Notes under the pieces: model-generated
What the model was told of the DNA's origin: nothing
Database searches by the model: none
What the model saw: only the letters and a program-made list of their open reading frames with translations
Program-made: the position numbers and the translations under genes
Source: Pascua guehoae
Taxonomy: Eukaryota; Basidiomycota; Tremellomycetes; Trichosporonales; Trichosporonaceae
Reading direction: 5' to 3'
DNA: 64,000 nucleotides
Assembly (NCBI GenBank): GCA_001600415.1
Contig: BCJX01000002.1
Span: 2,259,181-2,323,180, forward strand
Part shown: piece after piece, positions 52,316-64,000 of the stretch
How the letters are laid out: each line of letters begins with the position of its first letter
How positions within the stretch are numbered: the stretch's first letter is position 1

Positions 52316-53952
52316 ATGATCGCTGCCCTCATCGCCCTCCCCTTCCTCGCGCGTAAGTCGTCTCGCTTGATTGACAACAACGAGAATGACACTGACGCTT
52401 GCTCTCTCCGACCACCTCGCCTCTCAACCCTCCTTGCCTGTCCCCGGAACCATTGTATGCCTGTCCCCGGAACCTTTGTACCCCGCCGCCGCGGCCCGCA
52501 ACAAACCCGCCCTGTCCTCCTATGCCCCATACCCACCGCCCACACGCGCTCTGCATGACCAACAGTCGCCAAGGCCGACCTCGTTGCCGACTGCACCCGT
52601 ACCGCCGTCGTCGTCGAGGGTGACACTTGTGACTCTCTCTGTGAGTGCTGCAGCCGAGCGGCATGAGGCCGTACCATGCAAGGCAACCATGGCCACCGCC
52701 ATCTCGATAATCTCGATAGAGCTGGCGCAGTTGGTGGTGGGCTGCGCAAGGTGGCCGCTGTGGCCCGAGCGTCGGGCCATTGATTTGGCAAGGCCGAGCG
52801 GCAAGCGCCTGCAGATGGTGGCACAGCGCGCATGATGACGGCGCTGACGGGTCCCCTCGCATGTATCCCCACCCGGCTTTCCAACTCGACTTGCCCAACC
52901 TCACCATCAACCTCTCATTCACCACACCCGCTCTCATCTCGTCTCCTCTCGCTGTTGCAACCATTCCTTCCGATCACGCCGCCCTGTGCAAACAAACACC
53001 CCTGCCGCCATCCGATTCCCTTGCGCACGGACCCCCATCGTGACATGTCGGCATGCTCGCATCGGCACCTCCTCTGTCTGTGTGCTCGTCATTGACCCTC
53101 GACGCCACCTCCGACACACCCACCTGACCCCACCTGACCCCCCCCCCCCCCCCCCCCCCCTGGCCAACACGTTACACGCCCGCAGCTGCCCAGTACGGCG
53201 TGTCGACGTTCCAGTTTGCCCTCGTCAACTCGGCCGAGGTCGACTCGTCGTGCTCCAACCTCCAGATTGACCAGACCGTGTGTCTCGGCACTGCGGGCAA
53301 CGACTGCACCAAGACGTACCGCGTTGTCCCCAACGACACGTGCGAGTGGATCCAGGAGATGTACGGCATGGACAAGGCGACCCTCTACTCGAACAACCCC
53401 CAGATTGACGACGACTGCACCAACATTTACATTGGCGAGGTGCTCTGTGTCGACACGCAGGCGTTCGAGTACCCCGAGTACGACCAGGACCTGTACGACG
53501 TGAGTGTTGGGGCTGGGCATGGGGTTGTTTGTTGAGTATTGTGGTCGGCAATGGGGTTATTTGTGGCGGTAACAGCGAGTGCGGGAGAGCGTCATGTTCC
53601 GGAAAGTCTTCAGGTCTACGCTGCGGCAGACTCGGGGACACCTAGAGGGCAATGTGCCGCACATTGCCCTGTCACCCGTTGCACGAGTTGCGCGACACAG
53701 GCTAGACGCGCCGAGTGCCATACGGGAGGTGCAGAGCTCCATCTGAGTGACCAAATGTCCACCACTGCTGCCCAACAAGGCACTGCCACCACGACCCTTC
53801 TCCCCCTACCCCCCTCTCCCCCCTACCCCCTTCTCCCCACTCTAAGGCCCCATCTCCCCCCTACCCCCTTCTCCCCACTCTGCCCATTCAAAGCACCCCG
53901 CTAACCCCAGGCCGTCGCGGAGACCTACCTCCCCTTCTGCGACGAGCTGTAA
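52316..53952 (+). CDS. Small secreted protein with two LysM-like domains
   Basis: Exons 52316-52352, 52566-52640, 53186-53499, 53911-53952; 155 residues. The N-terminus MIAALIALPFLALAKADL is a signal peptide. Two LysM-type units follow: VVVEGDTCDSLSAQYGVSTF...LQIDQTVCLG and YRVVPNDTCEWIQEMYGMDK...IYIGEVLCVD, each with the DTC...(L/I)...YG pattern and cysteines spaced as in fungal LysM proteins. LysM binds chitin and related N-acetylglucosamine polymers, so the protein may coat the cell wall or mask chitin fragments; the role here is inferred. More than two thirds of the gene is intron (213, 545 and 411 bp), with intron 2 ending in a C23 tract. Exon joins keep the LysM frame. Confidence 0.85.
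53138..53160. repeat. Oligo-C tract in LysM-gene intron 2
   Basis: 23 consecutive C, 25 bp before the acceptor of exon 3. Confidence 0.95.
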
Positions 53953-55154
53953 CCGGTTCTTGTTACCACCCGTGCAACCACTTGCAGCCTGCCCACGGTG
54001 TCGAGCAGGCCTCGCTAGGCCGCGGCGCCTGGTCGCGCCGTACCGGTTCTAGCTTGCTCCGTATTTGTTTTTGGATGCTCTGTGAGCGCAGTTATGTTTT
54101 GTTATGCGTTACTCGAATGGGTTATTGGTCCTGTTTGTTGCGTCTGGAGCTGCAGCTGTTAGCCTCGGTGTCAAAGATGATGCCGGTCGACACTGACGGG
54201 TATCAATCGCGCCAAATACCACCCAAACTGGCAGATGCGCCAGCACCCGACATTTGTGCTACAGTACAGATGCTACCGTACAGATGATCCAGGTTACACT
54301 CGGCTACTCACCTTGAGATATCTGCCACCGACGAGTTTAACCCTCGTCCTCTTGCTCTTCCAAGCACCCCTCTAACCCCCGCCCTCACGATACTGGCAGG
54401 GTACCAGCAGACCTGGAAGAACCACCAGTGGCGTCCAATACGCGAGGTGGGGACGCAAGGAGGCGTCGGCGATCGCTACTTCACGTGTGGTTCCCAGCTG
54501 GCTAGATACCCAGGTGGGCAGAGATGTGGCAGTTGACAACTGGGTGAACAGGAACAGGAACCCAGCGTGCATCTATCTCTTGATCATAGTTTTTCCAGGT
54601 GGAGGGTGGTAGATCTGGCATCTGGCAGTTTTCGTCCCCGCCCCCCAGGCGAGCCCAGCCAAAATCATGCTGCGGGGATTAACAGAGCCATTCTGGGACA
54701 AGTTTGTGATCAGCACTACTGCAGCAGAACATGGGAACATGGGGTGGGATCCATGGAGCTGGCATCGTGATCTATTCGCCGTATTGATCTGGACGCGGCC
54801 GAGAGTGGACGCGGCGGGATGCGGAGGCCTGCGGAGCACCACAACGCCAGCTACGCCAGCGACACCAGCTGGGAGAGTCTAGGACCGAGATGCAGTTCGG
54901 GCCGGGTGGGCGGTGGGCCTAGCCGACATCGGCTAAGCGCCGCCGGCTCACGTGTGTTGGCCCCGGATCATGGAGTCCTGCCCCCCGTCCCCATGTACCA
55001 CCACCATGCCATGCATGTACCGACACATAGCTACGCCTCGAGATCTTTTTTCTTTTCAGCCAAGTCGACACGTACGTCTGTCTCTTCAGTTGACTCCCCT
55101 CTCGACGACCCGCACTCGCACCGCACCGCACCGCACCGCACCGCACACCACACA
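53953..55154. promoter_or_regulatory. LysM-gene 3' flank and MCC-beta promoter region
   Basis: 1.2 kb. A (CCGCA)n repeat at about 55120-55145 lies right before the MCC-beta ATG. Nothing else coding is recognisable. Confidence 0.55.
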
Positions 55155-58109
55155 ATGCTCACGCGCGTCCAACGCCTCTCGCGGGGCCACTTGCCCCGCG
55201 CCCACGCCCCCCGCGCCGCGCTCGCTCCGCTCGCGCGCGGCCTGATCGCCTCGCCGGCGCCGCTGCCCAACGGCGCCCCGCCCGCACCGCTCCCGACGCA
55301 GATCAAGCAGTCGTCGCCCGAGACGCTGGCGGCAAAGGAAAACATGGCGGGGCTCGTCGAGCGCCTCCAGCAGCTCCGCGCCGAGGCGCGCGAGGGCGGC
55401 GGCAAGGCGACGCTCGAAAAGTGGAAGAGCCGCGGGGAGGGCAAGATGGGTGCTCGTGAGCGGTGAGTCTGGACGTGTCTGGGGGTGTGGGGGNNNNNNN
55501 NNNNNNNNTGGCGGTGTGGTGGACAGCGCGGTGGTCGCGTGCAAGCTGCACGTATTGTGGCTTGCCGTCACTCGTACCCGTCCCCCCTCCCCCGCCCCCG
55601 ACACCGACACCGACGCCGACACCGAGTAAACACGGCCCCAGCTAGCACAATGACAACCACTAACGCCCAGTGTCCAGGCGCTGCTCGACCCCGACAGCGC
55701 GTTCCTCGAGCTCTCGCCCCTGGCTGCCCACGAGGTCTACCCCGACAAGCTCCCCGGCGCCGGTATCGTGACGGGTATTGGTGAGTAGGCTGGGCTTTGT
55801 GCCGGCTTGGGGACTCGGGGAATGGGCTGCGAGGTGATCTCGTGCAGCACGGGTTCGGGGGTCTGGGTATGCTGCTTGGGCTGCTGCTTGGGCTTGGGAC
55901 GTGGGCAACAGATGCGAGTCTGGAGTGCCAGCGCACTGCAGCTGCGCCGAACTGCTTGCCAGTCACGTCCCGTCTGTTATACCCGTCCTGGCAGACGTCG
56001 TTGAGATCAACACTCAACACCCTCCTTGGTCCAATCCCGCGCTGTCTCCAATGCCAGGCTACTATACTCCCCCTCTAGCACCCCCCCCCCCCCCTAACCC
56101 ACAGGCACCGTCTCTGGCCGCCGCTGCATGATTGTTGCCAACGACCCGACCGTCAAGGGCGGCGCATACTACCCGCTCACGGTCAAGAAGCACCTGCGCG
56201 CCCAGCAGATTGCGCTCGAGAACCGCCTGCCGTGCATCTACCTCGTCGAGTCGGGCGGTGCCGCGCTCCCGTACCAGGCGGATGTGTTCCCGGACCATGT
56301 GAGTGTGTGCTGCGGGTGGGGAGGTTGAGGGTGAGGTTGAGGGGGAGGTTGAGGAGGAGGTTCGGGGTGGTGGATGTTGTGGGTAGAATGGGGAGCAGTG
56401 GGTCAAGTCGATGTTTGGTCGCCGTGGTTACGGCGCCGAATGACCACGGCGCCGACGGTTAAGTTGCTCTCCCACATTGAAGCGGCCTGCCCAGTAGTCG
56501 GCCTCTGAACAGTGGCCGACGTTGCTGGACTCACATTGCTGGACCCACGTTGCCAGACCCACCTATCTTCTCGTCCTCCCAACCACCATTTCGCTCCCCA
56601 ACTGTGCCAGAAGCACTAACGCCCAGGACCACTTCGGCCGCATCTTCTACAACATGGCGCGCATGTCTGGCCTCGGCATCCCGCAAATCTCCGTCACGCA
56701 CGGCATTTCGGTCGCAGGCGGCGCCTACATGCCCGCCATGTCCGACGTGGTCATCATTGTCAAGAACCAGGGCCGCATCTTCCTCGCGGGCCCCCCGCTC
56801 GTCAAGGCGGCCACGGGCGAGATTATCGACGAGGAGACGCTCGGCGGCGGCGACATGCACACCCAGGTCTCGGGTGTGGCAGACTACCTCGCCACGTCGG
56901 ACGCGCATGCGATCCGCCTCGCGCGCGAGGCCGTCCTCGACCTCGGCGCCGCGAGCCCGCCCCAGGTCCAGCCGCCCCGCAAGACGCGCCCGCCCGTCCA
57001 CCCCACGTCGGAGCTCGACTCGGTCGTGCCCCCCAACGACCGCCAGTCGTTTGACATGCGCGAGGTCATTTCGCGCGTCACGGACGGCTCCGAGTTCCGC
57101 GAGTTTAAGAAGGAGTATGGCAAGACGGTTATTACTGTGAGTACCGCGAGCCCGCGCAGCGGGCGAGTAGAGTGGCGAGCGAGTGGGAGCGCGTCTTTGC
57201 GCCAGCTGGCACCCAAGCTGGCACCCATGGGTTGCCTCGACAGGCTGGCCGCCTGGCGCTTGCACTTTCCTGTATCAAACCCTACATTCTCCTCTTGCAG
57301 CCCCATTTCTTTCCTTGCTTCTCTCCGCTACCCATCCCCCTGCTCCTACTCCCATCCCCTCCTATCCTCATCTACATACCAAAGTCTCCCCCTGTACACC
57401 TCCCACTAACCCGCAGGGCTTTGCCGAGATCCACGGCCACACGGTCGGCATTGTCGCCAACAACGGTGTGCTCCTCTCGCCCTCGGCCCTCAAGGCGACG
57501 CACTTTATCGAGCTGTGCAGCCAGCGCAGCATTCCCCTCGTCTTCCTCGTAAACGTCTCGGGCTACATGGTCGGCGAAAAGGCCGAGCGCGGCGGTATCG
57601 CAAAGGACGGCGCAAAGATGGTCCGCGCCGTCGCGCGCGCAAAGGTGCCAAAGTTTACCGTCGTCGTCAACGGATCCTACGGCGCCGGCAACTATGGCAT
57701 GTGTGGCCGTGCCGTGAGTCCAACTTGATCGATGCGTACTCTGCTAACACGTCAGTACTCGCCACGCTTCCTGTGGATGTGGCCCAACGCGCGCGTGTCC
57801 GTCATGGGCCCCGACCAGCTCTCGAGCGTCATGCAGACTGTGTCGGGTAACCGCAACGCGGCCGACGCCGAAAAGCGCTTTGCCGACCTGCGTGCGCGTA
57901 TCGAAAAGGAGTCCGAGGCCCTGTACTCGACCGCACGCATCTGGGACGACGGCATCATTGAGCCCCGCGACACGCGCGACGTGCTCGGCCTCGCGCTCGA
58001 GCTCGCCGCAGACGAAAAGGCCAGCAGGGCAAACGACGGCGGCAGCGGAGGACGCGGCGAGATTGGCGCCGATGGAGATGCCGGCGGATGGGGCGTGTTC
58101 CGCATGTAG
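55155..58109 (+). CDS. MCCB: Methylcrotonoyl-CoA carboxylase beta subunit (carboxyltransferase)
   Basis: Mitochondrial enzyme of leucine degradation that moves a carboxyl group from biotin (on the alpha subunit) to 3-methylcrotonyl-CoA. Exons 55155-55462, 55671-55780, 56105-56298, 56627-57136, 57417-57713, 57756-58109; 590 residues. The N-terminus is Arg/Ala/Pro-rich, fitting mitochondrial import. Core motifs of the acyl-CoA carboxyltransferase fold: [93 protein letters not shown] and [10 protein letters not shown]. The propionyl-CoA carboxylase beta is the nearest alternative, but these motifs match MCC better. A run of Ns (55494-55508) lies in intron 1 and does not affect coding sequence. 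The alpha subunit is not in this window. It is convergent with IFM1. Confidence 0.93.
55494..55508. other. Assembly gap (15 N)
   Basis: Fifteen undetermined bases inside intron 1 of the MCC-beta gene, flanked by G-rich sequence that may have stopped sequencing. Confidence 1.
56081..56094. repeat. Oligo-C tract in MCC-beta intron 2
   Basis: C14 immediately followed by TAACCCACAG, the branch and acceptor of exon 3. Confidence 0.95.
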
Positions 58110-58447
58110 AAAAATACGCGAGAAGAGTAATGATATGCATTGTGTGATTGGTCTATGTAAAGTTGGGAAGGAGTTGGGAAATGAATGGAGCAGTGGGCGA
58201 GGTGTGGTCCGGTGGAGCAGAGTTGTGAATCATGCTATATCCTGTATGGTTATGTACCAAAGCTGCCGTCGAGAATGAGCTCTCGGACAGCCATCCCCAA
58301 CATCCAGACGGCTTGGGGTCGACAGGCAGACCCGACAAGCAGCCCCGGCGCTGCGGTCATGCCGGCGGCCATGCTGGAGCCTCGCTGCCCAGCCACGCTC
58401 GCGTCCTCGCCGCCTCATCCTCGCCGCCTCTGCCACAGCCCCTGCGC
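58110..58447. other. Convergent intergenic region
   Basis: 338 bp between the stop codons of the MCC-beta and IFM1 genes. It contains only the expected 3' flanks. No gene seen. Confidence 0.65.
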
Positions 58448-61400
58448 CTAGAGCTCGCGCGGCACCTCGAAGCGCTGGAACGTGACAATCTCGTCGCCCT
58501 CGCGGACATCCTGGAAGCCCACGAGGCCAATACCGCACTCTGTGCCCTTGCGCATCTCGGTCACGTCCTTTTTCATGTGCTTGAGCGTCTCGATGGTTCC
58601 CTCGTGCACAATCGTGCGCTCGGGCCCGCGCAGGACACGCACACCCTCGGCCTTTGAAATGACGCCGTTGGCCACCTTGCACCCTGCAATCTTGGACACT
58701 TCCTTGCGCGAGAGCTTGATTTCGAAAATCTGCTGCACGACCGCCTCGCCCGTGATCCGGTGCTCGACCTTGGGGGGCAGGAGGGCGGCGGTGCGCGCGC
58801 GCACCTGCTCAATGAGGCGGTAGATGACAGAGTCGGTCAGGACGGGGACGCCGTGCGACGCCGCGAGCATCTGCATCGAGCGCGGGCAGTCGACCGAGAA
58901 GCCAATGACCGTAGCTGCGGGGGTTAGTTTGATCCGGGCGTGTAACGTCCGGAGCCGCAAAATAGCCCGACAAGTATGAATCGACTCCCAACAATGGCAA
59001 GGTCATCAGATCATCCGACGACAAGACGCAACGGGCTGCCAAGGGCAAGGTCGTTCCTGCGTCTGCACCAGATATATTCCCCCACCGAGGACAGAGGCTT
59101 CACCCCTCTAGCACCATCCCATCCAACCGTTACTCACCTTCGGCCGCGTCGGCGAGCATAATGTCCGACTCCGTAACCTCGCCAACACCAGTGTGGATAA
59201 TCTTGACACCCGCCTCCTTGTTTCCGATGGGCGAGAGCGAGCCGACGACCGCCTCGACGGTTCCCGACACATCGCCCTTGACGACCAGACGGAGCTCCTT
59301 GCGGCCGCTCTCACCCTCGGCCGCCGCCGCCTTGCGCGCGGCATGGAGCACCTGGGTGACGTTTGCGCCCGACTCCTTGGCCTGGGCGAGGAGCTCGGCC
59401 TCGGTGGCGGCGCGCGCGCGGTCCTCTTGCCTCCGTGCGTTGATGGCCTGCACGTCGGCCGCAAGCTCGCGGCGCTCGGCATCGCGTTCGCGGTTTGCAA
59501 TGCACCGCTTGGCCTCGTCCTCGCCCGACACGGCTTCGAGGAGCTGGTCGCCGGCAGACGGCACGTCCTTCCATCCCGTCACGAGCACGGGGGTTCCGGG
59601 GGGTGCAGCCTCGAGGGCCGCGCCGGTCGAGTCTGTCATGGTCCTCACGCGCGCCCACGTGTTGCCAGCGACAATCGACGAGCCGACGCGCAGTGTACCG
59701 CGCGACACGAGGACGGTCGCCACCGTACCCAGACCCTTGTCGACGTTGGACTCGAGCACCCAGCCTTCCGCCTTGCCGTCCGAGCGTGCGCGGAGGTCGC
59801 GCATCTCGGCGAGCGTCGACAGTGTCTCCACCAGGTCGTCCAGGCCCATACCCGTAAGACCCGACACACGGACAGAGGGCACGTCGCCTCCTTCTTCCTC
59901 AAGGAGAACACCCTCTGCGCCAAGGGCAGACTTTACGCGCTCAATGTCGATCATCGGCTTGTCGCACTTGTTGATCGCGACCACGAGTCCAACGCTGTCG
60001 CCCGCCGCATGAACAAGATCAATCACCTCCTTGGTCTGCGGCATGACCCCGTCGTCGGCCGCAACGACCAGCACGACCAAGTCGGTCACGCTCGCACCAC
60101 GTGCGCGCATGCCTGTAAAGGCGGCGTGGCCCGGAGTGTCCAGGAACGTAATGGTCGCGTCGCTCTGCTCGGCCGTGGCCGAACCCTTGACAAGTGACGA
60201 GAGCGGGACAGAGAAGGCACCAATGTGCTGGGTGATACCTCCTGCCTCGCCAGCTGCGACCGACGTCTTACGCAGCGCGTCCAGCAGGGTCGTCTTGCCG
60301 TGGTCGACGTGGCCCATGATCGTGACCACTGGCGGCCGGAGCGGGCATGCACTCAGGTCCGACTCGGGTCTGGTGTCAGAGTGTCATAAACTATGTGCTT
60401 GGACTCACTCTGGGTAGATGTCAAACGCCTTGTCCGAGTCGATGATGGGGTTCATGTCATACTCGATGACAATATTGCTCGCCTCGTCCGCGCTGAGCAC
60501 TGCGCGTCAGTCTCGTCCTCTACATGGTGGACTCACAGTAGTCTGCTCTCCTCTGCTCTTCTGGCATGTCGAGCTTCATCATGCGGAACTGGAGGCGCCC
60601 AATCTTGACATTCAACTTTGCCGCGAGCTGCGCCACACTGATTTGGGGTGGAATGTAGACGTTCTTGTCCTCGTTGCGCTTGTCGGCGGCAGCCTTGCGC
60701 TTCTCGGCCGCCTTGGCCTTCTTTTCGCGTTCGAGGCGCTGCAGCTCGAGCTTTGCAATGGCCTGCTCGTCCTCGTCCTCGACCACCCACGAGCGGCGGT
60801 CGCGGTCGCGATCGCGTGGGAGGCCCGCGTCGCGTCCCTTGCTGCGCTTGTCCTTTGTGCTGTGGTGGTGCGTTGGGGGCAGTGCCAGGCCGTCCGCAAC
60901 GTGGAGAAGAGAGCGCGACTCGCGCTCGTGCCGCGGCCGTCCATGGCGGTCGTCGACATCGAGCGCATCGATGGTAAGCACCTCGCCAAGCTTGGGGCCA
61001 CCCCGAGGCCCAGAGGCACCCCGAGGCACAGAGGCAGTCCGAGGCGCAGAGGCACCCCCTGGCGCAGACGGAGACCGAGGCGTATGGAGGAGCCACTTGG
61101 TGGCCGACGTCGCAGGGGGCGGGTCGCGCACAAACATCCCAGGACGGGAAGTCGCCGGGTCACTGGACGTGCTACCGCGCAACCCCCATGACCTCTGGGG
61201 AAGAGGGTCCCTGTTCCCGCCACCTCTGCTCTCCCTCCTCTCCCCACCTCTGCCCTCCCTACTCTCCCATCGCCCTCCGGTCCGCGGTGCCCGATCACGG
61301 TGATCGCGTTGGTTGAACACGCCCTCTTCCATCTGGACTGCGCGATCTGCGCGCTTCTGGCCGTATTCTGCACGACGTGTGGCCCATCTTTGATGCGAAG

Positions 61401-61602
61401 TCCCCTCCGCTGAAGCCGGCTTGGGCTTTGCGGGCGGCGGCGTAAACGTACCCCAGTTGCGCGTCGGGAGAGGCTTGCCGGTTCCACCACCCTGCTTGGC
61501 CTGGCGGTCGCTCAGTGTGAGGGCCGAGACTGACAGGCTGCGCGTGCTCGGCGTGGCGAGAGAGGTGCGCGAGACGGTCAATCTGCGCGCGGCGAGAATC
61601 AT
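58448..61602 (-). CDS. IFM1: Mitochondrial translation initiation factor IF-2
   Basis: GTPase that brings initiator tRNA to the mitochondrial small ribosomal subunit. Exons 61602-60537, 60499-60409, 60369-59138, 58914-58448; 951 residues, longer than yeast Ifm1 (676) because of an extended N-terminus. The first about 35 residues ([20 protein letters not shown]...) form a targeting peptide. A disordered Arg/Gly/Ser region follows, with tandem SGPRGxP-type repeats near 61000-61080. Then come the IF2 N-domain ([20 protein letters not shown]) and the G domain: G1 [10 protein letters not shown]3 DTPGH, G4 NKCD. Domain II, the IF2 domain 3 (TVIGFSVDC) and the C-terminal beta-barrel ending [10 protein letters not shown] complete it. 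It is divergent with RNR2. Confidence 0.95.
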
Positions 61603-62068
61603 GATGGTGGAGGGTCGTTGCGTGAGAGAGGGAGAGAGAAGTCACCGCCAGGCTGCGATAACCGCGCGACTTTGTGCTGTTTCTTTCGTGGTCGTTCCCC
61701 GACTGTCGGGACCTGGAACTCTGACTTTGAGGGTTGTCACGTGACTGCCCTCTTTTCTGATTTTTGCCACCGACATTACGCTAGCAGCAGCTACAGTAAG
61801 AGGATAAGTATCGGCCGACCAGGGACCCAAGGATGAAGGATGCACGATGAACGCATCAAAGGCAAATAATTCACAACAGCAGCAGGTTGACTGGACTCAG
61901 CTCAACCACCACCACCACCACGACCCAAACCTTCCCAGGCATCCTCCATCCTCCTCGTCTTCTCTCATCTGCCTTGTGCACCCATCCATCCACAATCGAC
62001 AGACAACATCCTCTGTGCTCCTTGCCCAGACGCACTCGCTGCACCGTTTACCCGCGCGCACCAGCCTG
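61603..62068. promoter_or_regulatory. Divergent promoter region of IFM1 and RNR2
   Basis: 466 bp. It contains a GTCACGTGACTG E-box (about 61736-61747) and CCATCCATCCA repeats before RNR2. No canonical MluI cell-cycle box (ACGCGT) is visible, although S-phase genes often carry one. The RNR2 frame stays open up to another ATG at 61847, so part of this may be leader. Confidence 0.5.
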
Positions 62069-63732
62069 ATGTCGGCCACAGTGTCACCTTATACCCATCC
62101 CCTCCCTATACCCCGGCCAAACCGCCCATCGCGAACACCCTCGACATCATCCCAGTGCTCGCGCGCCACAAGTATTGACGACCTCGAGGATATCGCCCGC
62201 ATCAACCAGTACCGTCCCATGTACGACTCTGTGCGCGTCGTCACCGACAAGCTCTCACGGGCGACGCTGGAACCACGAAACGGCGAGGTTGAGGCGGATT
62301 CGAGCTTGACGGCGAGCAGGTCGCCGCGGCCAAAGTCTCCGATGCTCAAGACTTCATCTCCAGCCCCACCTGCTACACTACCCGAGCCGCCGGCAGGCAA
62401 GGCGGCAAACGGAGACAATGGCGCGAGTGGCGAATCGTCAAAGGCTGTTGTTGCTACCGCAGCTGGGCGACGATTCCCCGAGGAGGAAGACGAGCCGCTC
62501 CTCCAAGAATCCAATGATCGCTTCGTCCTCTTCCCCATCAAATACAACGAGGTTGGTCACATGGAACCAAGTCGCAGGATGGTTGATTGACTGGCAGATT
62601 TGGATGGCCTACAAGCAGGCGCAGGCGAGTTTCTGGACTGCAGAGGAGCTCGATCTTGCCACCGATCTGCATGATTGGCATGAGAAGTTGAACGACAAGG
62701 AGCGATACTTCATTCTTCGTACGTATGGATTTCACTAATAGAGCTGACATCAGGCATTCTCGCATTCTTCGCGTCGTCGGATGGCATCGTTGGCGAGAAC
62801 TTGATCTCACAGTTCTCCATGGAGGTGCAGGTTGCCGAGGCACGTGCATTCTATGCGTTCCAGACCATGATCGAGCAGGTGCACGCCGAGACGTACAGTC
62901 TCTTGATAGAGACGTACGTGCAGGACTCGGATGAGAAGGAGTTCCTCTTCAAGGGCATGGAAAGAAGTGAGTTGGTGTGGCTTGTGCACTGGATTGTTTT
63001 CTAACAGGCAGTACCATGTATCCAGAAGAAGGCCGACTGGGCGCTCAAGTACATTACGCCCGATATGCCCTTCCGCACGCGCCTGATTGCGTTTGCCTGT
63101 GTGGAGGGCATCTTCTTTTCTGGGCCGTTTGCTGCAATCTTTTGGCTCAAGAAGCGCGGCCTCATGCGTGGTCTTACGTTTTCAAACGAGCTCATCAGCC
63201 GCGACGAGGGAACCCATACCGACTTTGCGTGCTTGCTATACAACCACCTCAACCACCGCTGCAGCCAGGAAGAGGTCCACGCGATCATCGACGAGGCTGT
63301 CGTGATTGAAAAGGAGTTTCTCACAGATGCGCTCCCGTGCGCTCTCATTGGCATCAACGCGGAGGTGAGTTGGCGTCAGTATGGGAGATTCAGCTTACAC
63401 TCAGTCCATGTGCCAGTACATGGAGTTCGTTGCAGACCGCCTCATCGTCGCGCTCGGGTACGAGAAGCTCTACCACGCCACCAACCCGTTCGAGTGGATG
63501 GAGCTCATCAGTCTACAGGGCAAGACGAGTGAGTCCTGTCTGCTGCTCTTAGAGCTGCCAGCCGACTCTTATGACTCCATGCTCACCCCCAGACTTCTTC
63601 GAGTCACGCGTCTCGGCCTACCAAATGTCCCACGTGTCGCGCTCCGCCACACCGCGTCACTCGCGCTCAGAGAGCTTTGGCGAGGAAGGAAAGCTAAAGC
63701 GCCGAGTATTCCGCACCGACGCCGATTTCTGA
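62069..63732 (+). CDS. RNR2: Ribonucleoside-diphosphate reductase small subunit (R2)
   Basis: Provides the diiron-tyrosyl radical for dNTP synthesis. Exons 62069-62551, 62598-62718, 62754-62966, 63012-63364, 63405-63528, 63593-63732; 477 residues. After a variable Ser/Pro-rich N-terminus the R2 fold starts at [18 protein letters not shown]. It holds [16 protein letters not shown] (iron-ligand helix), [30 protein letters not shown] (radical Tyr in FYAFQ, ligand Glu/His), [10 protein letters not shown] and [11 protein letters not shown]. The C-terminus RVFRTDADF matches the tail that docks to the large subunit, so this is a catalytic Rnr2 rather than an Rnr4-type partner. The first intron uses an unusual donor GTTGGT. 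ATG 61847 upstream is in frame but codes a low-complexity His/Ser stretch; I prefer 62069. Residues 63733-64000 of the window are 3' flank. Confidence 0.95.
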
Positions 63733-64000
63733 TCCGGCAAGCGGGCTGAGAACCGCCCATCACTCTCACCAGCTAAGACGTTTCACGATTTGCGCGCCGT
63801 ATTGGTGATCGTTAACGCACAACGTGCAGTGTGCCAGCAGTGCACGGCGCAGCACCCTGTATCCCCACTCATCATCACTGTTCAGAAGCAGAAACGTGTA
63901 GAATGTAGACTACGATGCACACACTATTCCACTTGCCCACACGGTTGCGTGCGTCAAGCTCCTTGTTCGCACTCTTGTCTTGTGTGCGTCAATCTCGCTG

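Overview
The window is a GC-rich piece of a fungal nuclear chromosome. Its genes are broken by many short introns (mostly about 40-160 bp) with GT(G/A)AGT-type donors and CTAAC/CTGAC branch motifs just before the AG. That structure, the protein families and the high GC content point to a basidiomycete yeast of the Tremellomycetes, possibly Trichosporonales. The species assignment is an inference from style, not from a search. I deduced exon boundaries by hand from reading frame, splice motifs and family conservation; every multi-exon model given closes in frame.

Layout. The left arm (1-23310) is housekeeping: a USP7/Ubp15-type deubiquitinase (+), a 3.1 kb non-coding stretch, Sec66 (-), Rab escort protein Mrs6 (+), histone H4 (-), the TRAPP subunit Trs85/TRAPPC8 (-), mitochondrial ribosomal protein uL5m (+) and cytosolic peptide:N-glycanase Png1 (-). 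The middle (about 23.3-38.2 kb) is gene-poor and looks accessory. It holds an F-box gene flanked by diverged direct repeats, an intron-containing tRNA-Thr(AGT), two tRNA-like remnants, a pair of small UBA-domain genes of which one is broken, a DUF899 gene and possible transposon debris. The right arm (38.2-64 kb) returns to dense housekeeping genes: an acidic protein with upstream ORFs, cohesin acetyltransferase Eco1 (-), fumarase (+), a six-finger CCCH protein (+), a small secreted LysM protein (+), the methylcrotonoyl-CoA carboxylase beta subunit (+), mitochondrial IF2 (-) and the ribonucleotide reductase small subunit (+).

Functional themes. Four products are mitochondrial: uL5m and IF2 act in mitochondrial translation, fumarase in the TCA cycle, and MCC-beta in leucine catabolism. 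Sec66, Mrs6 and Trs85 serve the secretory pathway, and Png1 acts in ER-associated degradation. H4, Eco1 and Rnr2 are linked to S phase. These genes are independently transcribed, and several are divergent pairs sharing a promoter (SEC66/MRS6, TRS85/uL5m, ECO1/FUM1, IFM1/RNR2). I saw no biosynthetic cluster, CRISPR array, virus or intact transposon, and nothing I would call a new system. The most notable items are the broken or ambiguous reading frames, the repeat-flanked F-box locus, the degenerate tRNAs, and long oligo-C tracts placed upstream of 3' splice sites.
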